Notes under the pieces: generated by a model | Database searches by the model: none | The model's input: the letters and a program-made list of their open reading frames with translations, nothing else | What the model was told of the DNA's origin: nothing | DNA from: an uncultured Eubacteriales bacterium | GTDB lineage: Bacteria > Bacillota > Clostridia > Monoglobales > Monoglobaceae | NCBI GenBank assembly: GCA_905205855.1 | Contig: CAJLFL010000142.1 | Coordinates: forward strand, 1-5,456 | Direction: 5' to 3' | DNA length: 5,456 nucleotides | Program-made: the position numbers and the translations under genes | Shown: piece after piece, positions 5,355 to 5,456 of the stretch | Position numbering within the stretch: position 1 is the first letter of the stretch | How the letters are laid out: each line of letters starts with the position of its first letter

Positions 5355-5456
5355 GAAAATCCTGTAATAAAAGGCTTTTAAAGTCCTTTAAACGGAAGCC
5401 CCTTTGCTTATGTGCTGGGGGGAGAAGCGGACGACTTCTGCTTTTACAAACTTAAA
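5323..5456 (-). promoter_or_regulatory. Structured 5' leader of infC-rpmI-rplT, probable L20 leader
   Basis: No coding frame is recognisable upstream of infC. Instead several helices can be drawn: AGAAG/CTTCT (5439-5435 with 5427-5423, loop TCGTCCG); a C-run (5422-5417) able to pair with GGGG (5402-5399); a hairpin from GGCTT to AAGCC (5400-5373) with an inner TTTAA/TTAAA stem; and the final terminator. The GGGG and GGCTT pairings share bases, so the RNA can switch. In Firmicutes this operon is known to be controlled by L20 binding to such a leader (L20_leader, Rfam RF00558) and promoting premature termination. Position and design fit, but I cannot verify the consensus match. The promoter is not visible and probably lies at or beyond the window edge. 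Confidence 0.6.

Noticed and set aside
4712..5381. Open frames inside or across infC on either strand (4712-4927 minus, 4762-4953 and 4974-5381 plus)
   Set aside because: They overlap the well-supported infC and its leader in other frames and give no recognisable protein.

Overview
The window reads as one end of a chromosomal contig from a low-to-moderate GC Gram-positive bacterium, most likely an anaerobic Clostridia (Oscillospiraceae/Ruminococcus-like) organism. This rests on the infC-rpmI-rplT operon behind an attenuator-type leader, a folate ECF transporter gene behind a tetrahydrofolate (THF) riboswitch, strong GGAGG ribosome binding sites throughout, and family features of the proteins. 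The taxonomic placement is inference. All supported genes lie on the minus strand, so transcription runs from right (5456) to left (1).

Right part (5456 to 4125): a structured leader with an intrinsic terminator, resembling the Firmicutes L20 leader, precedes infC (initiation factor IF3), rpmI (L35) and rplT (L20). infC appears to start at a rare AUA codon, in keeping with the unusual starts (AUU and similar) of IF3 genes. This is the translation block, in which L20 is expected to repress the operon through the leader.

Middle (4124 to 3114): a 315-base gap holds a THF riboswitch with an extra domain of about 57 nt and a plausible Shine-Dalgarno-sequestering expression platform. It leads into a folT-like S component of a folate ECF transporter. 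The gene overlaps the next one, a SpoU/TrmH-family RNA 2'-O-methyltransferase, by ATGA.

Left part (3117 to 1): after the methyltransferase come dprA (DNA processing, transformation-associated) and topA (DNA topoisomerase I), a dprA-topA pairing common in Firmicutes. topA is cut: only the N-terminal 295 or so residues are seen. The outermost 50-55 bases are about 70% GC, do not continue TopA, and read as an open frame on the opposite strand, so the contig end looks chimeric or otherwise damaged.

There is no mobile element, CRISPR array, tRNA or rRNA. The gene content is housekeeping; the interest lies in the RNA regulation: the enlarged riboswitch, its switching helices, the infC start and leader, and a possible hairpin over the dprA ribosome binding site.
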